The position numbers and the translations under genes are program-made. From Flavobacteriaceae bacterium (GTDB lineage Bacteria; Bacteroidota; Bacteroidia; Flavobacteriales; Flavobacteriaceae), in NCBI GenBank assembly GCA_013001285.1, contig JABDMU010000044.1, positions 1 through 64,000 on the forward strand: 64,000 nt of DNA. Reading direction: 5' to 3'. This document shows positions 45,540 to 53,579 of this stretch, in pieces (position 1 is the stretch's first letter; each line of letters starts with the position of its first letter). The notes beneath the pieces are model-generated. The model saw only the letters and a program-made list of their open reading frames with translations. It made no database searches and had not been told where the DNA came from.

Positions 45540-46666
45540 TGGATCTACAAGAGTATTTTTCATTAGTGTTTAGTGATTATACCTTGCGTACAATTACCCT
45601 GGGAACAGCCATATTAGGAGCTGTTTGTGGCATGTTAGGAAGTTTTGCGGTATTAAGAAAACAAAGCTTGCTAGGTGATGCTATATCTCATGCTGCACTT
45701 CCTGGAATTGCCATTGCTTTTCTGCTAACAGGTGCAAAAGAAAGTAACGTACTCTTAATTGGTGCTCTTATTAGTGGACTCATCGGCACCTTTTGGATTA
45801 GAGGGATCATCACCAAAACCCATTTAAAATCAGATACCGCACTTGGGTTGATCCTTTCGCTCTTTTTTGGGGTTGGCATGTTGCTCCTTACCTTTATTCA
45901 AAAACAACCAAATGCCAATCAAGCGGGGCTTGACAAATACCTTTTTGGACAAGCTGCAACCTTGGTTGAAAGCGATGTCTGGCTTATGGCATTTGTAACT
46001 GGAATTTGCTTGATCATCTTATTGCTTTTTTGGAAAGAATTTAAACTGCTTTTATTTGATGCAGATTTCACAAAGACTTTAGGTTTCAATACTAAATTCA
46101 TTGATATATTGATCACTTCTTTTATAGTTTTAGCTATTGTTCTTGGGTTACAAACCGTAGGTGTTGTACTCATGAGTGCCATGCTTTTAGCGCCCGCTGC
46201 CGCTGCAAGACAGTGGACCAACAGTTTAGGAGTTATGGTGTTGCTTGCTGCTTTCTTTGGTGCCTTTTCAGGGGTTCTAGGGACTGCTATCAGTGCCAGT
46301 CAAAATAATCTTTCAACAGGACCGGTCATAGTTCTGGTTGCTGGTGTATTTGTGCTGTTCTCATTTATTTTTTCACCCAGCAGAGGTCTTCTATTTAGAC
46401 AGCTAAGATTTCTTAAGAATAGACGTGATCTGGAATTGCATAAAACCTTAGCGTTTATGTATCAAATTGCTGAAACGCATGAAAATATTTCGCATCCGCA
46501 TGCCATAAAGATCCTGAACAATTTCCACGGCTTTACCCGTTCAACGCTCCAAAAGCTAGTTAAGAAAAATTTGGTCAGCTTAGAAGGCAATATGTGGAGT
46601 CTTACCGAAGATGGTTTTAAAACGGCTTCAAATTTGTATAATCAACAAACAAAAGAGGATGAGTAA
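45539..46666 (+). CDS. Mn/Zn ABC transporter permease (TroC-like) with C-terminal winged-helix tail
   Basis: A 375-residue permease of the ABC-3 family: about eight TM helices (1-285; MLGSFAVLRKQSLLGDAISH, SAMLLAPAAAARQW). It then carries a cytoplasmic tail of about 85 residues (HKTLAFMYQIAETHENISH, NNFHGFTRSTLQKLVKKNLV, WSLTEDGFKTA) that reads as a DtxR-like winged helix. Such tails occur in some TroC homologues; they might sense metal or partner with the DtxR protein, but whether they bind DNA is unknown. Overlaps the next permease by 8 bp. Confidence 0.9.
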   Translation: MDLQEYFSLVFSDYTLRTITLGTAILGAVCGMLGSFAVLRKQSLLGDAISHAALPGIAIAFLLTGAKESNVLLIGALISGLIGTFWIRGIITKTHLKSDTALGLILSLFFGVGMLLLTFIQKQPNANQAGLDKYLFGQAATLVESDVWLMAFVTGICLIILLLFWKEFKLLLFDADFTKTLGFNTKFIDILITSFIVLAIVLGLQTVGVVLMSAMLLAPAAAARQWTNSLGVMVLLAAFFGAFSGVLGTAISASQNNLSTGPVIVLVAGVFVLFSFIFSPSRGLLFRQLRFLKNRRDLELHKTLAFMYQIAETHENISHPHAIKILNNFHGFTRSTLQKLVKKNLVSLEGNMWSLTEDGFKTASNLYNQQTKEDE

Positions 46667-47819
46667 TGCTCAAATAGAAATACAACTTATAGCTAGTCTC
46701 GTGGCTATTGCATGTGCTATTCCTGGCACCTTCCTCGTGCTTCGAAAAATGGCCATGATCAGTGATGCCATTAGTCACTCGATTTTGCCTGGAATTGTGA
46801 TTGGGTTTTTTATTACCCATGATCTTAATTCTCCGATATTGATATTGCTCGCAGCTCTTACTGGGATCATTACAGTAGTACTGGTGGAATACATTCAAAA
46901 AACCGGATTGGTAAAGGAGGATACGGCCATTGGATTGGTCTTCCCGGCACTTTTTAGTATAGGCGTTATCTTAATTGCGAAAAACGCCAATGATGTGCAC
47001 TTAGATGTTGATGCAGTACTTCTTGGGGAATTAGCCTTTGCTCCCTTCGATAGATTAATGATAATGGGTGCAGATGTTGGTCCGAAATCACTTTGGATCA
47101 TAAGTGTTGTGTTGACCATTACTATTCTTTTATTATTTGCATTTTTCAAAGAATTAAAAGTAAGCACTTTTGATGCTGGATTGTCAGCCTCTCTCGGGTT
47201 TTCACCTGTGCTTATTCATTATGGCTTAATGTCGGTATCATCAGTAACCACAGTTGTGGCCTTCGATGCTGTTGGTGCTATTCTGGTTGTTGCTTTAATG
47301 ATCGCTCCAGCTGCATCGGCATATTTACTGACCACAGATCTGAAAAAAATGCTAGGACTTTCTATCATTTTTGGTGTCTTTTCAGCTATTTCTGGCTATT
47401 GGTTAGCACATTGGCTTGATGCTTCAATTGCTGGCTCCATCACAACCATGTTGGGTTTGTTATTTTTATCGGTGTATTTATTCGCACCAAATAAAGGTTT
47501 AATCTCAGTCATGTATAGAGAAAAACAACAACGAACAGAAGTTTCACTTTTAACGTTTTTATTGCATTTAAAAAATCATTCTGATGAAAATGAACGTCAT
47601 GTCAATCATTTAAATGAGCATATCAACTGGCAAAAAGTGCAATCACAAACTGTTTTAGATCTCGCCTTGAAAAACAATATGATCCTAATTGACAACAATA
47701 TTGTTTCCTTAACTCAAAAAGGAGATGAATTTACTTCGAAAGCTATAGATTACATCATCACAAATGAAGATTCCCAAATTGAAGATATGAAGGACGATTT
47801 CTTTCTATTTCGTGGATAA
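46659..47819 (+). CDS. Mn/Zn ABC transporter permease (TroD-like) with degenerate winged-helix tail
   Basis: A 386-residue ABC-3 permease counted from ATG 46659 inside ATGAGTAA, the junction with the previous gene; an in-frame ATG at 46611 lies inside that gene. The core (about 1-280; LVLRKMAMISDAISHSILPG, ALMIAPAASAYLLTTDLKK) matches TroC at 45539. The C-terminal 90 residues (VSLLTFLLHLKNHSDENE, NWQKVQSQTVLDLALKNNMI, VSLTQKGDEFTSKA) again look like a winged helix with a wing ending in a TxKG turn, less well conserved. It ends by overlapping the convergent gene at 47805. Confidence 0.9.
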   Translation: MSNAQIEIQLIASLVAIACAIPGTFLVLRKMAMISDAISHSILPGIVIGFFITHDLNSPILILLAALTGIITVVLVEYIQKTGLVKEDTAIGLVFPALFSIGVILIAKNANDVHLDVDAVLLGELAFAPFDRLMIMGADVGPKSLWIISVVLTITILLLFAFFKELKVSTFDAGLSASLGFSPVLIHYGLMSVSSVTTVVAFDAVGAILVVALMIAPAASAYLLTTDLKKMLGLSIIFGVFSAISGYWLAHWLDASIAGSITTMLGLLFLSVYLFAPNKGLISVMYREKQQRTEVSLLTFLLHLKNHSDENERHVNHLNEHINWQKVQSQTVLDLALKNNMILIDNNIVSLTQKGDEFTSKAIDYIITNEDSQIEDMKDDFFLFRG

Positions 47820-48440
47820 AGAGTCCTTCTTTTTTAATTGAAATGCCGTAGTGACGATCCACAATAAAATCGAGCCTTCTGTAAGTCGTTGAAAAATTCC
47901 AATATAATTTGCATTTGGATCAGTCGTTAATCCAAACATCCCTACAAATGCCAAGATGCCACAGCCAAGAGTTAAATATGGGTAGCTCGATGCCATTTTC
48001 CAACTCATTGATTTAATCCCGATGATAACAATTGACACTGGAACAAACATGTAAGTAAGTGCACCTGTTAAATTATGTATGATCTGTGATAAACTTGGGT
48101 CTATAAATTCCCTATTACATCCAAAATCACATGGAAAAAAACTGACTATTATGGTTCCCAAACCATAAAACAATGCAAAGGCCCAGAACGCTATTTTTAA
48201 AAGTTTGGAATTTGGTAAATACTTAGGTGCCAGGATCGCAAAAACAAAAAAACAAATACCGCTAGGTAAATATCCGTAAAATCGCAAGGCATTTCCATAC
48301 TCAGTTCCTGTAGCGTAGCTTTCGCTAATAAACTGACTGATATGGCTATAATTTTCATATACGGCACCACCAATAATTGCTGATCCAGTAAATAGAAGAA
48401 CACCTAAAATTCCTGAAAAAAAAGCTATCGATCTCAACAT
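47805..48440 (-). CDS. DUF998-family integral membrane protein
   Basis: A 211-residue protein with about six TM helices and the family look of DUF998 (SHISQFISESYATGTEYG; FPCDFGCNREFIDPSLSQI, HNLTGALTYMF). Function unknown. Its ATG overlaps the stop of the upstream DnaJ-like gene by one base (TAATG), so the two are co-translated. The 3' end overlaps the manganese permease by 15 bp, tail to tail. Confidence 0.8.
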   Translation of the reverse strand: MLRSIAFFSGILGVLLFTGSAIIGGAVYENYSHISQFISESYATGTEYGNALRFYGYLPSGICFFVFAILAPKYLPNSKLLKIAFWAFALFYGLGTIIVSFFPCDFGCNREFIDPSLSQIIHNLTGALTYMFVPVSIVIIGIKSMSWKMASSYPYLTLGCGILAFVGMFGLTTDPNANYIGIFQRLTEGSILLWIVTTAFQLKKKDSLSTK

Positions 48441-49213
48441 TAAAATCCGCGTTCTTTTTGAATTCGTTCATAGGCTTCTTGAACCTGCCTAAATTTTTCT
48501 TCTGCTCCTTTTTGATGTTCCTTTCCTAAATGGATGACCTTATCTGGGTGGTATTTTTTTGCCATTCTTCGATAGGCTTTCTTGACCTCATCATCTGTGG
48601 CGCTTTTTGGGATCTCCAGTATTTTATACGCATTTTCACGACTACTATAGAACATGGCTTTAATACTTTCGAAATCCTTACTACTAATCCCTAAATATCC
48701 GGAAATGGTATAGATCTGTTTGATCTCATTTTCGGTAACAAGAGTATCTGCTTTTGCTATTCCAAAGAGAAAATGTAAGAGTTGTAACCGTGATGGATGG
48801 TCCATCATTTGCTTGATCTGTGTACACACCTGGCGCGTATTGATGTGCTGCTTGCTAATGTTTTTAAACAATTTGAAGGCATGGTTTGCACGTTCCTTAC
48901 CATACATACTTAGAAATTGCTTCTGAACAAAATCCAATTCTCGCTGATCTTGTTTGCCATCGGCTTTAATTATGATTGAAGCCAAAATCAATAAACTTAC
49001 TTCAAAATCACCCGATTGAGTTTGAGGGCGTGCTTGACGTCTACCTTGAGTCGTTCGTCGCTGTCTTCTGGGCTGCCCCTGGCCTAGAAATGGCGCACTA
49101 TTCCCGCCAGCCATGGCATCAACAATACTTCCTAATGCGAGTCCGATGATTGCGCCTATGGGTCCACCAACCGACCATCCAATTGAAGCGCCAATCCATT
49201 TTGAAATACTCAT
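48440..49213 (-). CDS. TerB-like/DnaJ-domain co-chaperone (DjlA-like)
   Basis: A 257-residue protein: Gly-rich hydrophobic N-terminus (WIGASIGWSVGGPIGAIIGL, likely membrane-associated), a Gln/Arg-rich linker, a TerB-like helical domain (about 70-180, LLILASIIIKADGKQDQREL) and a C-terminal J domain (about 190-257) with the HPD motif in AYRRMAKKYHPDKV. This order is that of DjlA-type membrane co-chaperones which stimulate DnaK. It is upstream of and coupled to the DUF998 gene. Confidence 0.9.
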   Translation of the reverse strand: MSISKWIGASIGWSVGGPIGAIIGLALGSIVDAMAGGNSAPFLGQGQPRRQRRTTQGRRQARPQTQSGDFEVSLLILASIIIKADGKQDQRELDFVQKQFLSMYGKERANHAFKLFKNISKQHINTRQVCTQIKQMMDHPSRLQLLHFLFGIAKADTLVTENEIKQIYTISGYLGISSKDFESIKAMFYSSRENAYKILEIPKSATDDEVKKAYRRMAKKYHPDKVIHLGKEHQKGAEEKFRQVQEAYERIQKERGF

Positions 49214-49290
49214 TTCTGGTATAAATTTTGTTTATGGGTAAATATAATATTTGTTAGTTGATTGTAATCCTTAAATGTTACACAATTGCT

Positions 49291-49298
49291 TATCTTTG
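49291..49298 (+). promoter_or_regulatory. -7 promoter box for the bacilliredoxin gene
   Basis: TATCTTTG fits TAnnTTTG and lies 33 bp before the ATG at 49332. A TTG at 49262-49264 could serve as -33, with spacing at the long end. Confidence 0.5.
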
Positions 49299-49331
49299 TA
49301 CTTTAATATCATTAATAAAAACATTCGAAAT

Positions 49332-49742
49332 ATGTACCCAGCAGAATTAGTAAAACCAATGAGAGAAGATCTAACTAAGGTTGGATTTGAAGAATTGCAC
49401 ACCGTTGAAGCCGTAGATACCGCGCTCGCAAAAAAAGGCACAACTTTGGTTGTGGTTAATTCAGTATGTGGCTGTGCTGCAGCAAATGCACGCCCTGGAG
49501 CAAGAATGAGTTTACAGAATGCAAAACGTCCTGATCATTTGGTGACCGTTTTTGCAGGGGTAGATAAGGAAGCAACTGATAAGGCAAGAACCTATATGTT
49601 CCCGTTTCCTCCTAGCTCTCCATGTATGGCATTGTTTAAAGATGGTGAATTGGTTCATATGCTGGAACGTCATCATATTGAAGGGCGTCCTGCCGAATTG
49701 ATCTCAGAAAACTTAATGGATGCCTTTAACGAGCATTGCTAA
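49332..49742 (+). CDS. BrxA/BrxB-family bacilliredoxin
   Basis: A 136-residue thioredoxin-fold protein counted from ATG 49332 (MYPAELVKPMREDL), which matches the family's N-terminus and length; an in-frame ATG at 49275 would include the promoter. The active site CGC (Cys46-Gly-Cys48 in NSVCGCAAANARPG) is the bacilliredoxin signature; in Firmicutes it removes bacillithiol from oxidised proteins. Flavobacteria also carry it. A terminator follows. Confidence 0.93.
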   Translation: MYPAELVKPMREDLTKVGFEELHTVEAVDTALAKKGTTLVVVNSVCGCAAANARPGARMSLQNAKRPDHLVTVFAGVDKEATDKARTYMFPFPPSSPCMALFKDGELVHMLERHHIEGRPAELISENLMDAFNEHC

Positions 49743-49764
49743 ATGAGAATTTAGAAAAAATTTG

Positions 49765-49792
49765 AACCACACTTTTTAGTGTGGTTTTTTTT
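49765..49792 (+). terminator. Rho-independent terminator after the bacilliredoxin gene
   Basis: AACCACACT (49765-49773), loop TTTT, AGTGTGGTT (49778-49786), followed by a T-run. Confidence 0.88.
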
Positions 49793-49821
49793 ATTCTTAA
49801 TTTTATAAAGAAGTGAACACT

Positions 49822-50559
49822 ATGATCAAACTAATTGCCTATCCTTTAACCTGTATTTATCTTAGTTGCTTCAGTGCTATTTTACTGATCTTTCATCCCA
49901 TACAATGGCTTTGTCTAAATACATTTGGTTACCACGCTCATAAAAAAAGTGTAGATTATTTAAATTGTTGTTTGGTGAGATGCCTGCATTTGCTTGGTGT
50001 TCGATATACATTTTCAAATCCTCATCAAATACCAACCGATAGACCCACTATAATTGTGTCTAATCATCAAAGCATGAATGATATTCCGCCAATTATCTGG
50101 TTCCTCCGGAAGCAGCATCCCAAATTTATAAGCAAAAAAGAATTGGGAAAAGGCATTCCAAGTGTGTCTTTTAATCTTCGGCATGGTGGATCAGTGCTAA
50201 TTGACAGAAAACAAGCTGTAAAATCCATAAAAGACATTGAAGAATTTGCACAACGTGTTCAAAAAAACAATTGGGCCGCAGTAATTTTTCCAGAAGGGAC
50301 ACGAAGTCGTGATGGCAATCCCAAGCCTTTTAAAACCAAGGGTTTGCTTACCTTAATGCATCATATTCCTAATGCTCTTGTTATTCCAATATCGATTAAT
50401 AATTCTTGGAAGACCTTAAAATATGGTAAATTCCCCATGGGTATTGGAGCCCATTTGAAATTTTTAGTGCATAAACCTCATGACCTATCGCAACATGACC
50501 CAAATGCACTTATAGTTACTATTGAAAAGCAGATAAAAGACCATATTTATAATGACTGA
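49822..50559 (+). CDS. 1-acyl-glycerol-3-phosphate acyltransferase (PlsC-like)
   Basis: A 245-residue membrane-associated acyltransferase of phospholipid synthesis. Motif I is SNHQSMNDIPP (HX4D), motif III is FPEGTRSRDG, and one or two N-terminal TM segments (ISLYLTCIYL-like region, about 5-30) anchor it. I start at ATG 49822; an in-frame GTG at 49813 is possible. It overlaps the HD hydrolase gene by 8 bp. Confidence 0.9.
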   Translation: MIKLIAYPLTCIYLSCFSAILLIFHPIQWLCLNTFGYHAHKKSVDYLNCCLVRCLHLLGVRYTFSNPHQIPTDRPTIIVSNHQSMNDIPPIIWFLRKQHPKFISKKELGKGIPSVSFNLRHGGSVLIDRKQAVKSIKDIEEFAQRVQKNNWAAVIFPEGTRSRDGNPKPFKTKGLLTLMHHIPNALVIPISINNSWKTLKYGKFPMGIGAHLKFLVHKPHDLSQHDPNALIVTIEKQIKDHIYND

Positions 50560-51208
50560 TTCTGAGTTGATAAAAACAACCAAGGCCTTTGTAAGGTCTA
50601 CCTTAACCAACGCCGAAGGTGGACATGATTGGTTTCATACCTTAAGGGTATATAACAATGCGCTTCAAATTGCAAAAAACGAAAACGTAAATATTGAGAT
50701 CGTAGTGCTCGGTGCACTACTTCACGATATAGCCGATAGCAAATTTCATGATGGCGATGAAACAGTTGGACCGAAAATGGCTCGGGAATTTTTATTTAAA
50801 AATAATGTTGATAGCAGTATTATTGAACATGTTGTCAAGATCATAGAGAACATTTCATATAAAAAGAGTTTAGAAGGCCATCAAAGGTTTAACTCTTCAG
50901 AATTAATGGTAGTTCAAGATGCAGACCGGCTTGATGCTATTGGTGCGATTGGAATAGCACGATGTTTTAATTATGGTGGATTTAAAAATCGGAAGCTTTT
51001 CGATCCAGCTATAAAACCTAAGCTGCAAATGACGAAAGATGAATACAAATCTTCTCAAGCTCCCACGATCAATCATTTCTATGAAAAACTCTTGCTGTTA
51101 AAAGATAAAATGAATACAAAAACTGGAAAACGAATTGCTGAAAAAAGACATCAATATATGTTGAATTTTTTAGATCAGTTCTATGCTGAATGGGATGGAG
51201 AGCGCTAA
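50552..51208 (+). CDS. HD-domain phosphohydrolase
   Basis: A 218-residue HD-superfamily protein of the YpgQ type. The metal ligands are visible: His in GGHDWFHTLRVYN, HD in LGALLHDIADSKFHDGDE and Asp in VVQDADRLDAIGAIG. Members hydrolyse nucleotides or pyrophosphate; substrate unknown here. It overlaps the acyltransferase gene (8 bp) and the acetyltransferase gene (26 bp), forming a three-gene operon. Confidence 0.9.
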   Translation: MTDSELIKTTKAFVRSTLTNAEGGHDWFHTLRVYNNALQIAKNENVNIEIVVLGALLHDIADSKFHDGDETVGPKMAREFLFKNNVDSSIIEHVVKIIENISYKKSLEGHQRFNSSELMVVQDADRLDAIGAIGIARCFNYGGFKNRKLFDPAIKPKLQMTKDEYKSSQAPTINHFYEKLLLLKDKMNTKTGKRIAEKRHQYMLNFLDQFYAEWDGER

Positions 51209-51653
51209 TATTATATATCAATCTTTTGAAGGACCTCCACATGCAACCTTACTAAATGATCTTAGAAATTTGTATCAATCACTTTTTGAAGACGCCGATT
51301 TAAAGTTTTTCGAACATCGATTAAACACACAGCAAGATGTGCTTATTGTTTGTGGGTATTCGAGCTCAAAACTCATAGGATTTAAAATTGGTTATCGTTA
51401 TGATAACCTTACATTCTACAGTTGGGTAGGCGGTGTAAATATCAATTTTAGAAAGCAAGGCATTGCCACAAAACTAGCAATGCTCCAAGAAGAATGGGTA
51501 AAAACTAATGGCTATCAAAAAATTCGTACCAAATCGATGAACCGGTTTAAACCTATGATGGCTCTTAATCTTAAAAATGGGTTTGATATTACAAAAATCT
51601 ATACCAATACTAAAGGGCAGACTAAAATCGTCTTTGAAAAACATATAAATTAA
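51183..51653 (+). CDS. GNAT-family N-acetyltransferase
   Basis: A 156-residue acetyltransferase; the acetyl-CoA binding segment is VNINFRKQGIATKLAMLQEEW (motif R/QxxGxG/A as RKQGIA), followed by GYQKIRTKSMNRFKPMMALN. Substrate not recognisable. The start lies inside the end of the HD gene; ATG 51195 is an alternative that shortens the overlap. Confidence 0.85.
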   Translation: MLNGMESANIIYQSFEGPPHATLLNDLRNLYQSLFEDADLKFFEHRLNTQQDVLIVCGYSSSKLIGFKIGYRYDNLTFYSWVGGVNINFRKQGIATKLAMLQEEWVKTNGYQKIRTKSMNRFKPMMALNLKNGFDITKIYTNTKGQTKIVFEKHIN

Positions 51654-51670
51654 AATAAATAAATGTTTCT

Positions 51671-51844
51671 CTATGATAGCTTTGCTATTTCTAGTGCTGT
51701 AATTTTAAATTCTAGGATTTCCAATTGACCTCCTTTATCTATTATTTCGTCTGATGTCAACTTGTTATTACTATTGACAAAGTCCATTTTTTCCCTTCTT
51801 TTCAATAAATAATATGCAAGAGTCTGATCAATTTTTTGATTCAT
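51671..51844 (-). CDS. Small ORF (57 residues) directly downstream of the AraC regulator gene
   Basis: Starting with MNQKIDQTLAYYLLKRREKM and ending LEILEFKITALEIAKLS, it is hydrophilic and probably helical, without signal or TM segment. Its ATG is 7 bp after the regulator's stop codon and it fills the gap to the convergent acetyltransferase gene. Spacing and an uninterrupted frame suggest a real co-transcribed gene, but I do not recognise it. Confidence 0.5.
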   Translation of the reverse strand: MNQKIDQTLAYYLLKRREKMDFVNSNNKLTSDEIIDKGGQLEILEFKITALEIAKLS

Positions 51845-51851
51845 GTTGCTC

Positions 51852-52724
51852 TTATTGAATTATTCGTCTCATTTCCTTTCTATATTTCAAAGCGGTTTTT
51901 CCCGTAAACTCTTTGAACAATTTATTAAAATGAGAAAAATTATTGAATCCACATTCATAACAAATATCGGTTATGTTGTTACTGCTTTCAGATAATAATT
52001 TAGTTGCATGAACCACCCTATATTCATTGACTAATTTTGTGAATGTTTTTCCTGTTGCATTTTTGAAATACCTACAAAAACCAGGAATGGTCATACTTGC
52101 AATATCTGATATCTCTTCTAAGCTTATCTGTCGTTGAAAATTTGAATTGATATGTTTATAGATCATGTCAATCTTTGCACTATCTTCTGGTTCAGTTTCG
52201 AAAGCAAAGCCGTTAACATTGAGTAAAGTATAGTCTTTGGTTGTAGCCAAATCATTTAATATCTCTAATAGTTTTAAAACTCGAGTCACTCCTTCATATT
52301 CTATAAGCTTTTCAATTTTAGGACCAACATGGGATTTTATAATTGGTTTATAAATAATGCCCTTTTTTGCACGTTCAAAAAGATTGATTATTTCCCGAAA
52401 CTCTGGTAAACCATTAAATGAATTGTTAAATATATCTGGTTTAAACTGAATTAATGTTTCTTTTCCTTTTGGAGTTAATCGATCTGTAAATCCATTATGA
52501 GGAAGATTAGATCCAATTAAAATTAACTGGCTATTATTAAAATAGGACAGATGATTCCCAATATGTCTTTTACCTTTACCTTTATTAACATAAACCAATT
52601 CAATTTCAGGATGCACATGCCAGGAAGCAGTGTAATTCAATTTTGATTTTACATGTTGCTTTACCAGAATTGACTCTCCAAAATCTGGATTAACTTTCTC
52701 ATATGTAGGTTTCTTATGTATCAT
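51852..52724 (-). CDS. AraC-family transcriptional regulator with cupin-type sensor
   Basis: A 290-residue regulator: N-terminal cupin-like ligand domain (about 15-110; SWHVHPEIELVYVNKGKGKR, LIGSNLPHNGF) and a C-terminal pair of AraC HTHs (about 190-288; ISLEEISDIASMTIPGFCRY, ITDICYECGFNNFSHFNKLF). Such cupin-AraC proteins usually sense sugars or related small molecules. It is transcribed divergently from the secreted protein at 52930 and upstream of a 57-residue ORF. A -7 box is at 52788-52795. Confidence 0.92.
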   Translation of the reverse strand: MIHKKPTYEKVNPDFGESILVKQHVKSKLNYTASWHVHPEIELVYVNKGKGKRHIGNHLSYFNNSQLILIGSNLPHNGFTDRLTPKGKETLIQFKPDIFNNSFNGLPEFREIINLFERAKKGIIYKPIIKSHVGPKIEKLIEYEGVTRVLKLLEILNDLATTKDYTLLNVNGFAFETEPEDSAKIDMIYKHINSNFQRQISLEEISDIASMTIPGFCRYFKNATGKTFTKLVNEYRVVHATKLLSESSNNITDICYECGFNNFSHFNKLFKEFTGKTALKYRKEMRRIIQ

Positions 52725-52787
52725 TTTTTACGATAGTATATACAATATTACTACATAATCTTATTCAATAACTGTGTTTTCTTAACA

Positions 52788-52795
52788 CAAAAGTA
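52788..52795 (-). promoter_or_regulatory. -7 promoter box for the AraC regulator gene
   Basis: TACTTTTG on the minus strand, 63 bp before the ATG. The segment GTGTTTTCTTAACAC at 52774-52788 next to it contains a GTGTT/AACAC inverted repeat that could be an operator. Confidence 0.4.
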
Positions 52796-52866
52796 TGCTA
52801 TATTAACTTAACATTCCATTAACTTAAATTTTACAGTTAATTTTGTTCATATATTAGTTAAAATAG

Positions 52867-52900
52867 TTGTTTTCTACAGTTTCCTTCTGCCTTAAATTTG
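52867..52900 (+). promoter_or_regulatory. Promoter of the secreted-protein gene at 52930
   Basis: TTG at 52867-52869 and TAAATTTG at 52893-52900, 23 bp apart, fit the Bacteroidota -33/-7 form. The ATG follows 29 bp later. Confidence 0.5.
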
Positions 52901-52929
52901 TCTTATAATTTTCATTAAAAAACCAAATC

Positions 52930-53502
52930 ATGAAAAAAGTATTAAAAAATGTAACGTTTCTTGTACTCACACTTATTACAGTAAATGTGTACTCAGCGAA
53001 ATTAGAACTAGAGAAATTTAATTCAGGAATTGATCCTGAAATTGAACTTAAAACAACTAAAGTTGTTGTTAAGAATAAAAAAGGTAGGATCATTCAACAA
53101 GCAATGATTAATTTATCGGAAACACTTCTTGAAGATCTAGAATTATCTTCTTTACCTAATGGATTCTATTCATTTGAAATAGATAAGTATTCTGAAATTA
53201 AGATAACTCCGTTTGTGGTGATATCAAATCAAGTGGTAATAGATCAGAAAAATTCACAAATAATTTTCAAGCCTGTTCTTCGAGTAAATGGTATGTTCGT
53301 TTACTTAACTCAATTGAATTTAGAAAAAAAACATATGCAAGTGGAGATTTATGATATAGATAAAAATCGCATATATACAGAGGTGCTAAAAGACGATATA
53401 AAGCTTGAACGTATCTATGATTTTTCAAAATATAAGGGCATGAAAGTTCAAATAAAATTAAAATCACAAAACCGAACATTTGTACATAACCTTGAATTTT
53501 AA
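52930..53502 (+). CDS. Exported hypothetical protein, beta-rich
   Basis: A 190-residue protein with signal peptide (MKKVLKNVTFLVLTLITVNVYSA split at about residue 23). The rest is predicted beta strands with two repeats of the kind seen in T9SS sorting domains (SLPNGFYSFEIDKYSEI; VEIYDIDKNRIYTEVL), but it lacks the PNP start of a sorting domain. Similar small proteins occur in flavobacteria without known role. It is divergent from the AraC gene, and ends at a strong terminator. Confidence 0.7.
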   Translation: MKKVLKNVTFLVLTLITVNVYSAKLELEKFNSGIDPEIELKTTKVVVKNKKGRIIQQAMINLSETLLEDLELSSLPNGFYSFEIDKYSEIKITPFVVISNQVVIDQKNSQIIFKPVLRVNGMFVYLTQLNLEKKHMQVEIYDIDKNRIYTEVLKDDIKLERIYDFSKYKGMKVQIKLKSQNRTFVHNLEF

Positions 53503-53552
53503 ATTAGTGGTGGAACATTAATTTGGTTTCCTATTAATTAGTTTAGTTTGTT

Positions 53553-53579
53553 AAAGGAGGGTTGATTACCCTCCTTTTT
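53553..53579 (+). terminator. Rho-independent terminator between convergent genes
   Basis: AAAGGAGGGT (53553-53562), loop TGATT, ACCCTCCTTT (53568-53577), followed by T's. It serves the gene ending at 53502. The opposing gene's stop codon (53578-53580) adjoins it, so it may act in both directions. Confidence 0.85.
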
